Assembly: GCF_003173735.1 (NCBI RefSeq)
Contig: NZ_CP029551.1
Coordinates: 4,169,001-4,233,000, forward strand
DNA: 64,000 nt
Reading direction: 5' to 3'
Source of the DNA: Methylobacterium radiodurans
GTDB lineage: Bacteria > Pseudomonadota > Alphaproteobacteria > Rhizobiales > Beijerinckiaceae
Shown here: piece by piece, positions 1 to 8,540 of the stretch
Numbering within the stretch: position 1 is the first letter of the stretch
Layout: every line of letters starts with the position of its first letter
Translations under genes and position numbers: made by a program
The notes under the pieces: model-generated
What the model was told of the DNA's origin: nothing
Seen by the model: only the letters and a program-made list of their open reading frames with translations
Databases searched by the model: none

Positions 1-1
1 G

Positions 2-127
2 GGCAGGCTCTACCGATTCGCGGGGGCGCACGGCTGCACCGGACACTGGCTTCTCTCGGCCTGTCGTCACGACGCCGACGGCCTGCTCGACCTTGCGGAT
101 GATCATGCGTCCGATCTGACGCGGTGA
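2..127 (+). CDS. 3' end of an unidentified gene (cut by window edge)
   Basis: The frame is open from the window edge to a TGA at 125-127, giving the last 41 residues of a protein. The fragment is rich in Cys, His and Asp and ends in DDHASDLTR. Codon third positions are mostly G/C, as in genuine genes here. I do not recognise the family and the rest lies upstream of the window. Confidence 0.4.
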   Translation, partial: GRLYRFAGAHGCTGHWLLSACRHDADGLLDLADDHASDLTR

Positions 128-715
128 CCCTACCGACCGAGCATCCTCCAGGACATGTCGTGGGTCGCGACGCCAGTTCGGGTCGGCATGACGAGGACGG
201 AAAGGATCCCGCGACCGGATGTCGATGACGGAGGGATGATTTCCGAAGGCGCCGACCGAAGGGTGCCCAATTCGTGTCGACGCGGGAAATGGGGCATGAA
301 CCGTCCGGCGGCCGGACGTCGCTAACCCGCCGATGATCACGCCGCGTGGTTGCACGAGGAGCGTCGGCGTTGATCCATCTCGGGCGGCTCGTCACGCTCC
401 CGGAGAAGCACGGTCCGGGCTTGCCCGCCGCCCCCGCCCGACAGCTCGGCCTCGACCCTAAGGCGGTGCGCTCCTCGACGGAGTTCGGGCGCGCTTCGGG
501 GACGCCCCGGCTCGACGTTGCCAGATTTTGAGGTTTCGAGTCGGAATACACGTGGCTCGACGCCGGCGAGCAGGAGAGTCCGTGCCTCCGATGGCATACA
601 GATCTGCGAAATCTGCGAAGGCGGTGCGGCCTTCCCGTTCGATGGCAGAGGTCGGTTACGTGACCTTAAGGCTGCTGTGTTTTTTCCGGCACTCGTGACT
701 GTTCTGGAACGACCG
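128..715. other. Intergenic region, no supported gene
   Basis: Open frames here have neither coding-like codon usage nor recognisable sequence. The frame of the following chemoreceptor stays open upstream to 518, but those residues do not resemble a PAS domain, so I place the gene start at 716. The region presumably carries that gene's promoter; I see no clear consensus. Confidence 0.5.
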
Positions 716-2698
716 ATGTTCGCACTCGTCCGGCGCTCCGGCGCAGCCGCCAAGCTCGATGCGGTGGAGCGTTCGCAAGCCACCGTCGCGTTTGCACTCG
801 ATGGGACCGTGCTGGAGGCCAACCGCAACTTCCTGGACCTTATGGGCTACGGCCTCGACGACGTTCGCGGGCGGCACCACCGGATGTTCGTCGCGGCCGA
901 CGAGGCGGCGGCCCCTTCCTATGCGGAGTTCTGGGAGGCGCTCCGACGTGGGACGTTCCGGAGCGGCGAGTACAGGCGCATCGCCAGGGACGGCCGCGAA
1001 GTCTGGATCCGAGCCACCTACAATCCGGTGCTCGACGCACGGGGCCGGCCGACGCGCATCGTCAAGTTCGCGCTCGACGTGACCGCCGAGAAGGAGGCCA
1101 CCGCCGAATCCGCCGGGCAGATCGCCGCGATCGGCCGTTCGCAGGCCGTCATCCATTTCGCTCCGGACGGATCGATCCAGGACGCCAACGCCAACTTCCT
1201 CCAGGCAACGGGTTACGACCTGCATGAGATCCGAGGTCGGCACCATCGGATGTTCGTCGAGGAGCCTCATGCGGCCTCTGCCGAGTACCGCGGCTTCTGG
1301 GACGCGCTCGCCCGCGGCGAGTATCGCTCGGGCGAGTTCAAGCGTCTCGCCAAGGGCGGCCGGGAAATCTGGATCCAGGCCTCCTACAACCCCATTCTCG
1401 ACGCGGCTGGACGCGTCCTGAAGGTCGTCAAGTACGCCACCGACGTCACGGCCGCCAAGCAGAAGGCAGCCGACATGGCCGGGAAGGTGGAAGCCGCGGC
1501 GCGATCGCAGGCGGTGATCGAGTTCGACATGGATGGCATCGTGCTCGATGCCAACGCCAACTTCCTGGAGGCGATGGGCTACGCCCTGGACGAGGTCAGG
1601 GGCCGACATCATCGCATGTTCGTCACGCCGGATTATGCCGGAAGCCGGGCCTACGCAGCCTTCTGGGCCAATCTGCGCGCAGGCAAGTTCTCCTCGGCCG
1701 TATACCCGCGCATCGGCAAGGGCGGACGGCAGGTCTGGATCCAGGCGACCTACAATCCCGTGCTCGATCTGAACGGCCGGCCGTGCAAGGTGATCAAGTT
1801 CGCCACCGACGTGACCAACAGCATGGCGGTCCGGACGAAGGCCATCGCGGCCGCGGAGCAGACGTTGGGCCGGGTGCAGGCCGTTGCCGTGGCCTCGGAG
1901 GAGATGCACCGGACGTCGGTGCAGATCGCCGACCAGATGCTGCGGTCGCATCAGGCCGTAGGCGAGATTCAGGAACGCATGCAGGCGGCCGGAGAGGCCG
2001 CCGCCAAACTGAACCAGGCGGCCGGTGCCATGAACGGCGTGGTGGAGGCGATCACCGGCATCGCGGAGCAGATCAACCTGCTGGCGCTGAACGCGACAAT
2101 CGAATCCGCTCGCGCCGGCGCGGCGGGCCGAGGCTTCGCGGTGGTCGCCAGCGAGGTGAAGAACCTCGCGGGCCAGGCTCAGGCGGCGACCGGCAGGATC
2201 TCGGGCGAGATCGGTGCGATGCAGGTGGTCTCCCGAGACGTGGAGGCCGCACTGACCTCGATCCGGACCGCGGTCGATGCGGTCCAGGGCTTCATCTCGA
2301 CGACGGCGGAGGCGAGCGAGCAACAGCGCGCGACCACCGGCACGGTCAGCGTCAACGTGCAGTCGACGGTCAGGGACGCCGCCAGCATCGCGCAAAACCT
2401 CGACGCGTGGCTCGTGGGGGTCGAGGAACGGCGGGACGACGACCGCGTGCGCACGGCGATCGCGGCGAAGGTCGAGATCCCGTCCCCGCCGACGCCGGAG
2501 GGCGGTGACGGACATCCCGAGTTCTTGTCGTGCGTCGTCGTCAACATATCGCAGACCGGAGCCAAGCTGGCAGTCGATGGCGAGAGGCTGCCGGACACCA
2601 TCCGACTTCATGTGGGGCACGAGCCACCTCGCCCCTGCCGCGTCGTGCGCCGAAACGAAGGCGAGGTCGGCGTGATGTTCATGCAGGCGCCCGCGTAG
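716..2698 (+). CDS. Cytoplasmic chemoreceptor, PAS-PAS-PAS-MCP-PilZ
   Basis: A 660-residue methyl-accepting chemotaxis-type signal transducer with no transmembrane segment, so it should act in the cytoplasm. Three PAS domains in tandem (about residues 12-130, 135-250 and 255-375) are close copies of each other. Each carries GRHHRMFV and a WI(R/Q)A(T/S)YNP strand. The MCP signalling hairpin follows (about 400-560), with the conserved [11 protein letters not shown](S/A)ARAG tip that contacts CheA/CheW. The C-terminus from about residue 570 is a PilZ domain: RDDDR (RxxxR) and NISQTG (NxSxxG) are the c-di-GMP binding motifs. The likely role is to couple redox or ligand sensing and c-di-GMP level to chemotaxis. 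PAS-MCP proteins of this type, such as BdlA of Pseudomonas, control biofilm dispersal. ATG 716 is chosen because the PAS homology begins right after it; the frame is open upstream to 518. It stands alone. Confidence 0.9.
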   Translation: MFALVRRSGAAAKLDAVERSQATVAFALDGTVLEANRNFLDLMGYGLDDVRGRHHRMFVAADEAAAPSYAEFWEALRRGTFRSGEYRRIARDGREVWIRATYNPVLDARGRPTRIVKFALDVTAEKEATAESAGQIAAIGRSQAVIHFAPDGSIQDANANFLQATGYDLHEIRGRHHRMFVEEPHAASAEYRGFWDALARGEYRSGEFKRLAKGGREIWIQASYNPILDAAGRVLKVVKYATDVTAAKQKAADMAGKVEAAARSQAVIEFDMDGIVLDANANFLEAMGYALDEVRGRHHRMFVTPDYAGSRAYAAFWANLRAGKFSSAVYPRIGKGGRQVWIQATYNPVLDLNGRPCKVIKFATDVTNSMAVRTKAIAAAEQTLGRVQAVAVASEEMHRTSVQIADQMLRSHQAVGEIQERMQAAGEAAAKLNQAAGAMNGVVEAITGIAEQINLLALNATIESARAGAAGRGFAVVASEVKNLAGQAQAATGRISGEIGAMQVVSRDVEAALTSIRTAVDAVQGFISTTAEASEQQRATTGTVSVNVQSTVRDAASIAQNLDAWLVGVEERRDDDRVRTAIAAKVEIPSPPTPEGGDGHPEFLSCVVVNISQTGAKLAVDGERLPDTIRLHVGHEPPRPCRVVRRNEGEVGVMFMQAPA

Positions 2699-3312
2699 CG
2701 CAGGCGTGCTGGCGCCGCGAAGGCTAATTCGACGCTCCGAGGCCGCGCTCGTCGGCGTGCGAGGGACCTATCTCGCCGCATTCCATGTGGCGCGGCGAGA
2801 TGGACTTCCACCGGCCATCCGTGACCGCCACGGTGCCCGGCGGCTTGCACACGGCCGTTACCTCGCTTCGACCCCAGTCGTCGCGAAGAGGATCTATCGG
2901 GAAGGACGGGAGCAAGGGTTGGGCGGAGGAAGCCTGGGCGTCGGTTCCGCCGAGCGCACGGCTTTGGAGTGGCTTCCGCCGATCTCTCGGATCCCGTCGT
3001 GCGGCGGCGCAGGCCGACCTTGGAGGGAAGCGGGAACACCGCCGGAACGCCCCGCGCTGAACCGATCCACGGGCGAAGGAGAGCCGGCCCGCGGACCCCG
3101 GACGGAGTACACGTCAACGACCAACCATCCGCCGGCATCTGCCTCCTAGGCAGGGCGATCGTACGGTCTGAAACGGGGCGTGTCGTCCCGGAAGGCGGTG
3201 CGAGCGGCCACGCGTTCCCGCGCCAGCATCCCGCTAGGCGAGTTCCTGTCGCGAGGTCGCCTGGGAAGTCGACGGCGTGATCAGACGGTCGGCGGTGATG
3301 TGCAGCGTAACT
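2699..3312. other. Intergenic region, no supported gene
   Basis: About 600 bases between two signalling genes. Overlapping frames on both strands are open for up to 170 codons, but none has a recognisable motif or a good ribosome binding site. They look like by-products of high GC. Confidence 0.5.
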
Positions 3313-3342
3313 GAACCTTAGCGAGGTTCCGATGAACCTCGC
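3313..3342 (+). promoter_or_regulatory. Overlapping alternative hairpins before the GGDEF-EAL gene
   Basis: GAACCT (3313-3318), AGGTTC (3324-3329) and GAACCT (3334-3339) lie in a row, so the middle element can pair with either flank. The downstream choice extends to a perfect 8-bp stem GCGAGGTT/AACCTCGC (3321-3328, 3335-3342) with a 6-nt loop, ending 5 bases before ATG 3348. It could be an operator repeat or an mRNA switch occluding the start; which is not known. Confidence 0.45.
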
Positions 3343-3347
3343 GAGCG

Positions 3348-6300
3348 ATGAGACCGGACGTCATGCCCAGCCCCGCCGCCAATGTCAGCGAAGAAGAGCG
3401 CATAGCCCGGCTTCGGGAGCTCGGCGTCGAAACGATGGGTCCGTCCCCGTCGCTTGATCGCATCTGCGACCTGGCCCGTCAGACCTTCGGCGTACCCATC
3501 GCGTATGTCTCCATCCTCGACGGCGACAAGCAGTGGCCCAAGGCCCAGTGCGGGGTGGTCCTGGGCGAGATGCCGCGTGGGCAGTCGCTCTGCAACCATA
3601 CGCTGCGCAGCGACGAGGTACTGGTCGTACCCGACACGTCGGCGGATGAGCGCTTCGCGGCGAACCCGCTCGTGACGCACGGGCCTCGCATCCGGTTCTA
3701 CGTTGGCGCACCCTTGTTGCTCGGACCGGGCGTGCGGCTCGGCGCGCTTTGCATCGCCGACACCGCACCGCGCGAGTTCCGACCGGATCAGGTCGCGATC
3801 CTGGCAGGCCTTGCCGAGGCGGCAACGGCGGAGTTGCTTCGCCATCGTGCGGACCTCGCGGCCGCGGCGGATCGGGAGGAGCTGAGCCGGATCGCAATGC
3901 GGGCGGCCGACTGGGAAGGGGAGCTGCTGAAGCAGCGCACGCTTCTCTCGCAGGCGGAGAGCGTCGCCGCCTCGGGAAGCTGGGAGGTCGACCTCGCGAC
4001 CGGGGAGCTGACTTGGTCCGACGGACTCTACCGGCTTCTCGGTGTCGAGCCCGACGCGGGCCACGACGTGGCGGATCTGTTCAGGCGGGGCACCGTCCCC
4101 GAGGATCTCCATCTTCTCGACGAGGCGATCGAATCTGTCGGGCAGGCCCGGCCCTTCGCCATGGAAATCCGCATCGTCGATGCCGGCGGGCGAACGCGGC
4201 ACCTGTCGAGCCGCGGCGGCCCGATCGGCGACGTCGCCGGACGGCCGCCGCGCATGGTCGGGATCCTTTGCGACGTCACGAAAGCGAAGGCCGTCGAAGC
4301 GGCGCTCCGCGAAAGCGAGGACCACCATCGCCACGCCGTCGAGTTGAGCCCCCAGATTCCCTGGACGGCGGACGCGGACGGACGCATCACCGAGGCGGGC
4401 CCTCGCTGGATCCGGCTGACCGGCATGACCCCGGCACAGACCTTGGGCCACGGCTGGAGCGCGGCTCTCCATCCCGACGATCTCCAGCCGACGGTCGCCC
4501 GATGGACCCGCGCCCTGGAAGAGCGGCATCCGTTCGACATAGAGTATCGCGTCAGACTGCAGTCGGGCGCGTACCGCTGGTTCCGAGCCTATGCGGCGCC
4601 GAGGTTGGCCGCGGACGGCTCGATCGTGCGCTGGTACGGCACGCTCGAGGACATCCACGATCGCAGGAGCGCGGAAGAGGCGCTTCGGCGGAGCGAGGTC
4701 TTCGCGCGCAGCGTCCTCGACGGCAGCCCGGACTTCGTCACGGTGCTCGACCTGGACGGCCGTGTCCGCTCGCTCGGCCGAAGGGCGGCGGAGCGGTTGG
4801 GGCCGGACGTGTCCGATCGGGTCATCGGGCATCCATGGGTGGATGGCTGGCCGAGATCGCACCGGGGTTTCGTCGAACAGGCCGTAGCCCTCGCTCGGAC
4901 CGGCGTCGGACACCGCTTCTCGTGCCGGTGCCCGGACAGGGACGGGTCGGATGCGTGGTGGGACGTCTCGGTAGATCCCGTCCGGGACGTGGACGGCACG
5001 ATAACGCACATCCTCGCCATCTCCCGCGACGTCTCGGAACAGGCGCGGATGCAGCGGGAGTTCGACGCGATGCGCGACCAGCTCGCCGCGGTGCTGGAGA
5101 GCACCACCGACAGCGTGATCGTCGTCGACCGCAAGTTCCGCGTCACCTACATGAACCCGCATGCCAGGGCGTTCGTCGGCCGGACGAGCGCGCTCGAGGT
5201 CGGCGGCTGCCTCTGGGACGCCTACCCCGAGTACATGACGCCCGACCTCGTCGGACGGTTCGAGGCCGTTCTCGAACGGGGCGAGACGGTCAGGTTCGAG
5301 ATGTTCGCCGAAAGAGCGGCCATCTGGCTCGACGTTCACGCCTACCCGAACGGAAGCGACGGCGTTTCCCTCTTCTTCCGGGACGTGACCGTGGCCCGTC
5401 GTGCCCGGGACGAGATCGCTCATCTCGCCCATCACGATCCGCTGACGGGCCTGCCCAACCGCACGCGCTTCAACGACATGTTGGAGGATGCGCTGGCACG
5501 GCGCAGCGAGGATGTCGCCGTTCTCCTGCTCGATCTCGACCTCTTCAAGGAGGTCAACGACACCATGGGCCATCCAGTCGGGGACGAACTGCTGCGCGCC
5601 GTCGCGAGCCGACTTCGCGGGACCGTGGCTGACGCGTGCCTGTTGGCCCGGCTCGGAGGCGACGAGTTCGCCGTCGTGGAGACGGCGGGAACGGAGGCGG
5701 CGTTGGCGCTCGCCGGGAGGATGGTCGCCTGCCTTCAGGCACCATTCGACATCGACGGCAACGCGATCCGCCTCGGCGCGAGCGTGGGTGTGGCCGTGGC
5801 GGGCGACGATTGCCGGTCCGCGAACGAGCTCTTCAAGGCCGCCGACATCGCGCTGTACAAGGCGAAGGCGGACGGCGGCGGTGGCGTGCGGCTGTTCGAG
5901 GATGCCATGCTTGGACGGATCCGCGCCCGGCAGTCCATGAAGCGGGACCTTGGCGCCGCCCTGGAGCGGCGTGAGCTGCATCTCGTCTACCAGCCGCTGA
6001 TGGACCTCGGCTCCGGCCGCGCCTGTTGCGTCGAGGCCCTGCTGCGCTGGGACCATCCCGAGAGAGGCAGCGTGTCTCCGGCGGAGTTCATCCCGCTGGC
6101 CGAGGAGACGGGCCTCATCGTACCGATCGGCGACTGGGTACTGGAGACGGCATGTCGACAGGCTGTCGACTGGCCGGCGGACGTCTCCGTCGCGGTCAAC
6201 GTCTCGGCGGTCCAGTTCCGGTGCGACAGCCTCCCGCTGCGGGTGGCGGCAATCCTCGCCCGGTCCGGTCTCGATCCGGTCCGCCTTGAGCTCGAGATCA

Positions 6301-6701
6301 CGGAGTCGGTGCTGCTCCACGACAACGACCACAACATGCGTGTGCTCCATGCGTTGAGAAAGCTTGGGGTGCGCATCGCGCTCGACGATTTCGGGACCGG
6401 ATTCTCGTCGCTTTCGTACCTGCGCCTCTTCCCGTTCGACAAGCTCAAGCTCGACCGCAGCTTCGTCAGCGACATCGGACATTCGGCCCAGTCGGAAGCG
6501 ATCATCCGCGCGGCGGGCGAGATGGGCACCGCGCTCTCGATGATCACGACGGCCGAAGGCGTCGAGACGGCGGAGCAACTCGCGTGGCTGAGGGCGCACG
6601 GCTGGTCGCAGGCGCAGGGCTACTTCGTCGGACGGCCGTCCCGCTCGCCTTTCATCCCGGCTTCTGCCGCCGGCGAGACAATGTCTCGATACGCTTCTTG
6701 A
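3348..6701 (+). CDS. GAF-PAS(x4)-GGDEF-EAL c-di-GMP turnover protein
   Basis: A 1117-residue soluble sensor that probably makes and/or degrades cyclic di-GMP. Order: GAF domain (about 15-170, with the FYVGAPL strand), four PAS domains (about 195-320, 325-445, 450-570 and 575-690), GGDEF (about 695-855) and EAL (about 865-1110). The active-site motif GGDEF is intact at about residue 770. I see no RxxD inhibitory site five residues before it. The EAL motif (EALLRW, E896) and the downstream ITES, DDFGTG, KLDRSF and AEGVET elements are all present, so the phosphodiesterase looks competent. A second in-frame ATG at 3363 is an alternative start; an inverted repeat sits directly upstream. It is single-gene, with no signal peptide or membrane segment. 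The direction of net c-di-GMP change cannot be told from sequence. Confidence 0.92.
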   Translation: MRPDVMPSPAANVSEEERIARLRELGVETMGPSPSLDRICDLARQTFGVPIAYVSILDGDKQWPKAQCGVVLGEMPRGQSLCNHTLRSDEVLVVPDTSADERFAANPLVTHGPRIRFYVGAPLLLGPGVRLGALCIADTAPREFRPDQVAILAGLAEAATAELLRHRADLAAAADREELSRIAMRAADWEGELLKQRTLLSQAESVAASGSWEVDLATGELTWSDGLYRLLGVEPDAGHDVADLFRRGTVPEDLHLLDEAIESVGQARPFAMEIRIVDAGGRTRHLSSRGGPIGDVAGRPPRMVGILCDVTKAKAVEAALRESEDHHRHAVELSPQIPWTADADGRITEAGPRWIRLTGMTPAQTLGHGWSAALHPDDLQPTVARWTRALEERHPFDIEYRVRLQSGAYRWFRAYAAPRLAADGSIVRWYGTLEDIHDRRSAEEALRRSEVFARSVLDGSPDFVTVLDLDGRVRSLGRRAAERLGPDVSDRVIGHPWVDGWPRSHRGFVEQAVALARTGVGHRFSCRCPDRDGSDAWWDVSVDPVRDVDGTITHILAISRDVSEQARMQREFDAMRDQLAAVLESTTDSVIVVDRKFRVTYMNPHARAFVGRTSALEVGGCLWDAYPEYMTPDLVGRFEAVLERGETVRFEMFAERAAIWLDVHAYPNGSDGVSLFFRDVTVARRARDEIAHLAHHDPLTGLPNRTRFNDMLEDALARRSEDVAVLLLDLDLFKEVNDTMGHPVGDELLRAVASRLRGTVADACLLARLGGDEFAVVETAGTEAALALAGRMVACLQAPFDIDGNAIRLGASVGVAVAGDDCRSANELFKAADIALYKAKADGGGGVRLFEDAMLGRIRARQSMKRDLGAALERRELHLVYQPLMDLGSGRACCVEALLRWDHPERGSVSPAEFIPLAEETGLIVPIGDWVLETACRQAVDWPADVSVAVNVSAVQFRCDSLPLRVAAILARSGLDPVRLELEITESVLLHDNDHNMRVLHALRKLGVRIALDDFGTGFSSLSYLRLFPFDKLKLDRSFVSDIGHSAQSEAIIRAAGEMGTALSMITTAEGVETAEQLAWLRAHGWSQAQGYFVGRPSRSPFIPASAAGETMSRYAS

Positions 6702-7155
6702 GCGTCCGGCGCGGGGGAGGGACAGCTCCGCTGAATATGTCAGCCGGAACCCAAGGTACAATCTTTGTCTCCGGATCCTTCAAGTGCCGGTCCTGATCCG
6801 ACATCAGGCTTCGTACCCCCTTGCGCCCGCAACCGAAGGGTAGCCCCAAAAGGGTCCAGGCTTCCGAAGGGCGCATGGTCGGTCGGGTAGGCCGCCAGCA
6901 GCCGACCAGCCGGATGCATCGATGGCACGTTCGGAAGGACGCAACCTTGCAAGATACCTGCTCCGGGATCCCGGCCGCCCTGGGCGTTTCGGTCCAAGGC
7001 CGCCGTCGACACCGGACCCCGCGAGCTTCTCGACGCTTACCAAGAGGCCTACGAAGCGGCCGACGATCGAGCCCGGCTCGTGTGTCGATCGGAAGGGAGC
7101 GCGCTCACGAGTGCCGATAGCTCGCCGAAGTCGTCAAAGGGACCGTTATAAGATT
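6702..7155. other. Intergenic region, no supported gene
   Basis: No convincing coding frame. Short frames on both strands lack motifs and are interrupted. The downstream end (from about 7140) becomes AT-richer and leads into a tandem repeat. Confidence 0.45.
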
Positions 7156-7181
7156 TTTGACCTAGTCCTTTGACCTAGAGG
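7156..7181. repeat. Tandem 13-bp repeat with TTTGACCTAG core
   Basis: TTTGACCTAG occurs at 7156-7165 and again at 7169-7178, one 13-bp period apart. The stretch around it (from 7145, TTATAAGATTTTTGACC) is unusually AT-rich for this genome. It could be a double operator or the -35 part of a promoter (TTGACC). No gene starts directly downstream on the plus strand. Confidence 0.4.
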
Positions 7182-7408
7182 AAGCGCTGCTCCGCTCAGG
7201 CGGTGGGTCAGTTCGAAGTTCTTCGATCCACACTCATGGACGCAGCGCGGGCGGAGCCTCCAATCCTTCCGCCCTTGCTTCCATGCTCGATAGCCGCAGC
7301 CGATTTTCCGTGGTCCTTCGGCGTCAGCTCGCGGTCCTCAGCCTTCCCGTCGCCATATCCATGATGGCCTTGGCGAGCTGGTCGGAATCGCGGGGACGCC
7401 GGGGGTGG

Positions 7409-7615
7409 TCACGCGATCCACCCCTTCCTGACGCCATCGGCATACAGCGCCTCGGCATAGGTGGTAGCGTGGAGCTCGTGTTCGTTGCTGATCCGGGCGA
7501 CCCGGCCCTCGGCCTCAGCCTTCGCGTAGGCGGCTACCAAGGCGGCCTTGTCACCGCCGTGCTCCTTGTAGAGCAGGCGCATCACGTCGCGCTGTGCGGG
7601 CTTGGGATCGGTCAT
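7409..7615 (-). CDS. Small unknown protein, second gene of a coupled pair
   Basis: A 68-residue protein of unknown function, predicted soluble and mostly helical, with an Ala/Glu-rich middle and a charged N-terminus (MTDPKPAQRD). Its ATG overlaps the TGA of the upstream gene (ATGA at 7612-7615), the usual sign of translational coupling. Codon usage is coding-like. It has no transmembrane segment or known motif. It could be one partner of a two-protein complex with the product of the gene before it. That is inference from coupling only. Confidence 0.65.
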   Translation of the reverse strand: MTDPKPAQRDVMRLLYKEHGGDKAALVAAYAKAEAEGRVARISNEHELHATTYAEALYADGVRKGWIA

Positions 7616-7836
7616 CCGGGCCGCCCTCGCACATAGACCTTCTGATAGCCCAGGAAGTCGGCCATCTCCGGCGCTTTCGCTACTTCGGCGTCGAACCGAC
7701 CGTCAGGCACGCGCTGCACCGATCCGTGAAGGGCGCCAAGCGACTGCATCTTGCCCGAAGGCATCCACTCGAAGAGGATGTACTTCTCGCCAGCGGGCGG
7801 CTCCTCGCCGGGCTGAAGGCGTATGATCTCGGCCAT
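7612..7836 (-). CDS. Small unknown protein, first gene of a coupled pair
   Basis: A 74-residue protein beginning MAEIIRLQPGEEPPAGEKY and ending in a beta-like segment (YQKVYVRGRPG). I do not recognise the family. The stop codon overlaps the start of the following 68-residue gene by four bases, so the two form an operon read leftward. Codon usage fits the genome. No signal peptide or membrane helix is visible. Confidence 0.65.
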   Translation of the reverse strand: MAEIIRLQPGEEPPAGEKYILFEWMPSGKMQSLGALHGSVQRVPDGRFDAEVAKAPEMADFLGYQKVYVRGRPG

Positions 7837-7940
7837 ACCCCTACCATGCCACGGCCACCCGCGGGGACCAAGGGCGGGTCAAGCGGGGTGGAACTCAATC
7901 CGACCCACTACTCCGCGCCGGGTCATGCCGGCTAGGCCCG

Positions 7941-8338
7941 GGGCGCACCATCCGTCCGCCGGTGGATGGACGAGCGGGACGCCTTCCGGGCAGGCCCGAC
8001 CTCCGAGGACGCCACGCGGAGACAGCGCCTATCAAGCCGATCCACTGGTTCGTGGCCTGCCGCCCCGTCGTCGAGGGGGCTTCCTGCCCGGGGACGTCCC
8101 GCCCCGCCCTCCCCTGGCCGCCCGGGAACGCGGCGGTCGACGACTTCCCTACGACCCGGCCGTCGCGACCGGTGGGGAGCGCACGATCCTTGGCGGCCCG
8201 AAGACCACGGACGTGACCGTGCTGAAGCAGGGGCCCCGCCCGGTGCTCGCCGTCCCCTGCAAGGGCACCGTCAAGGCTTTCCGCAACCTGACGAACAGGC
8301 TGGAGGAGGCGGTCGGCGACCGTACCAACATCCACAGC
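7941..8338 (+). pseudogene. Decayed fragment of the 36.8-kb restriction gene
   Basis: About 400 bases are a close nucleotide copy of the 5' part of the gene at 36767-37726. Recognisable pieces in different frames include DERDAFRA, KPIHW(F/Y)VACR, YDPAVATGGERTILGG, VLAV(P/S)CKG and KAFRNLTNRLEEAVGD. Several small insertions/deletions split the reading frame and the match stops near 8338 (…TNIH). No methyltransferase remnant lies beside it. It is therefore a dead partial paralogue, showing that this restriction gene or its carrier inserted more than once. Confidence 0.85.
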
Positions 8339-8540
8339 TCCGAAGCCGCCCTCGCGACCAACCTCCTGGACCTGAAGGCTCCGGAAACGTCCGGCCGGGA
8401 CCCGGTCGCCTTGGGAATCGGAATCGGAGGCCGACCGCAGGCACCTTCATGCCATGGCAACGCTACCGGAGGCGCATGCCGGGGGACGGCCTCGGGGCGG
8501 TGGGACGCCCGAATGGGGCGCGACGAAGAAGCGGACTTGC

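Noticed and set aside
656..2620. A 654-codon frame antisense to the chemoreceptor
   Set aside because: Same reason: Arg/Asp/Leu/Val-rich shadow of a gene whose plus-strand domains are unmistakable.
3318..6761. A 1147-codon open frame antisense to the GAF-PAS-GGDEF-EAL gene
   Set aside because: It mirrors a clearly conserved gene, has no motif, and arises from strong GC bias at third codon positions.
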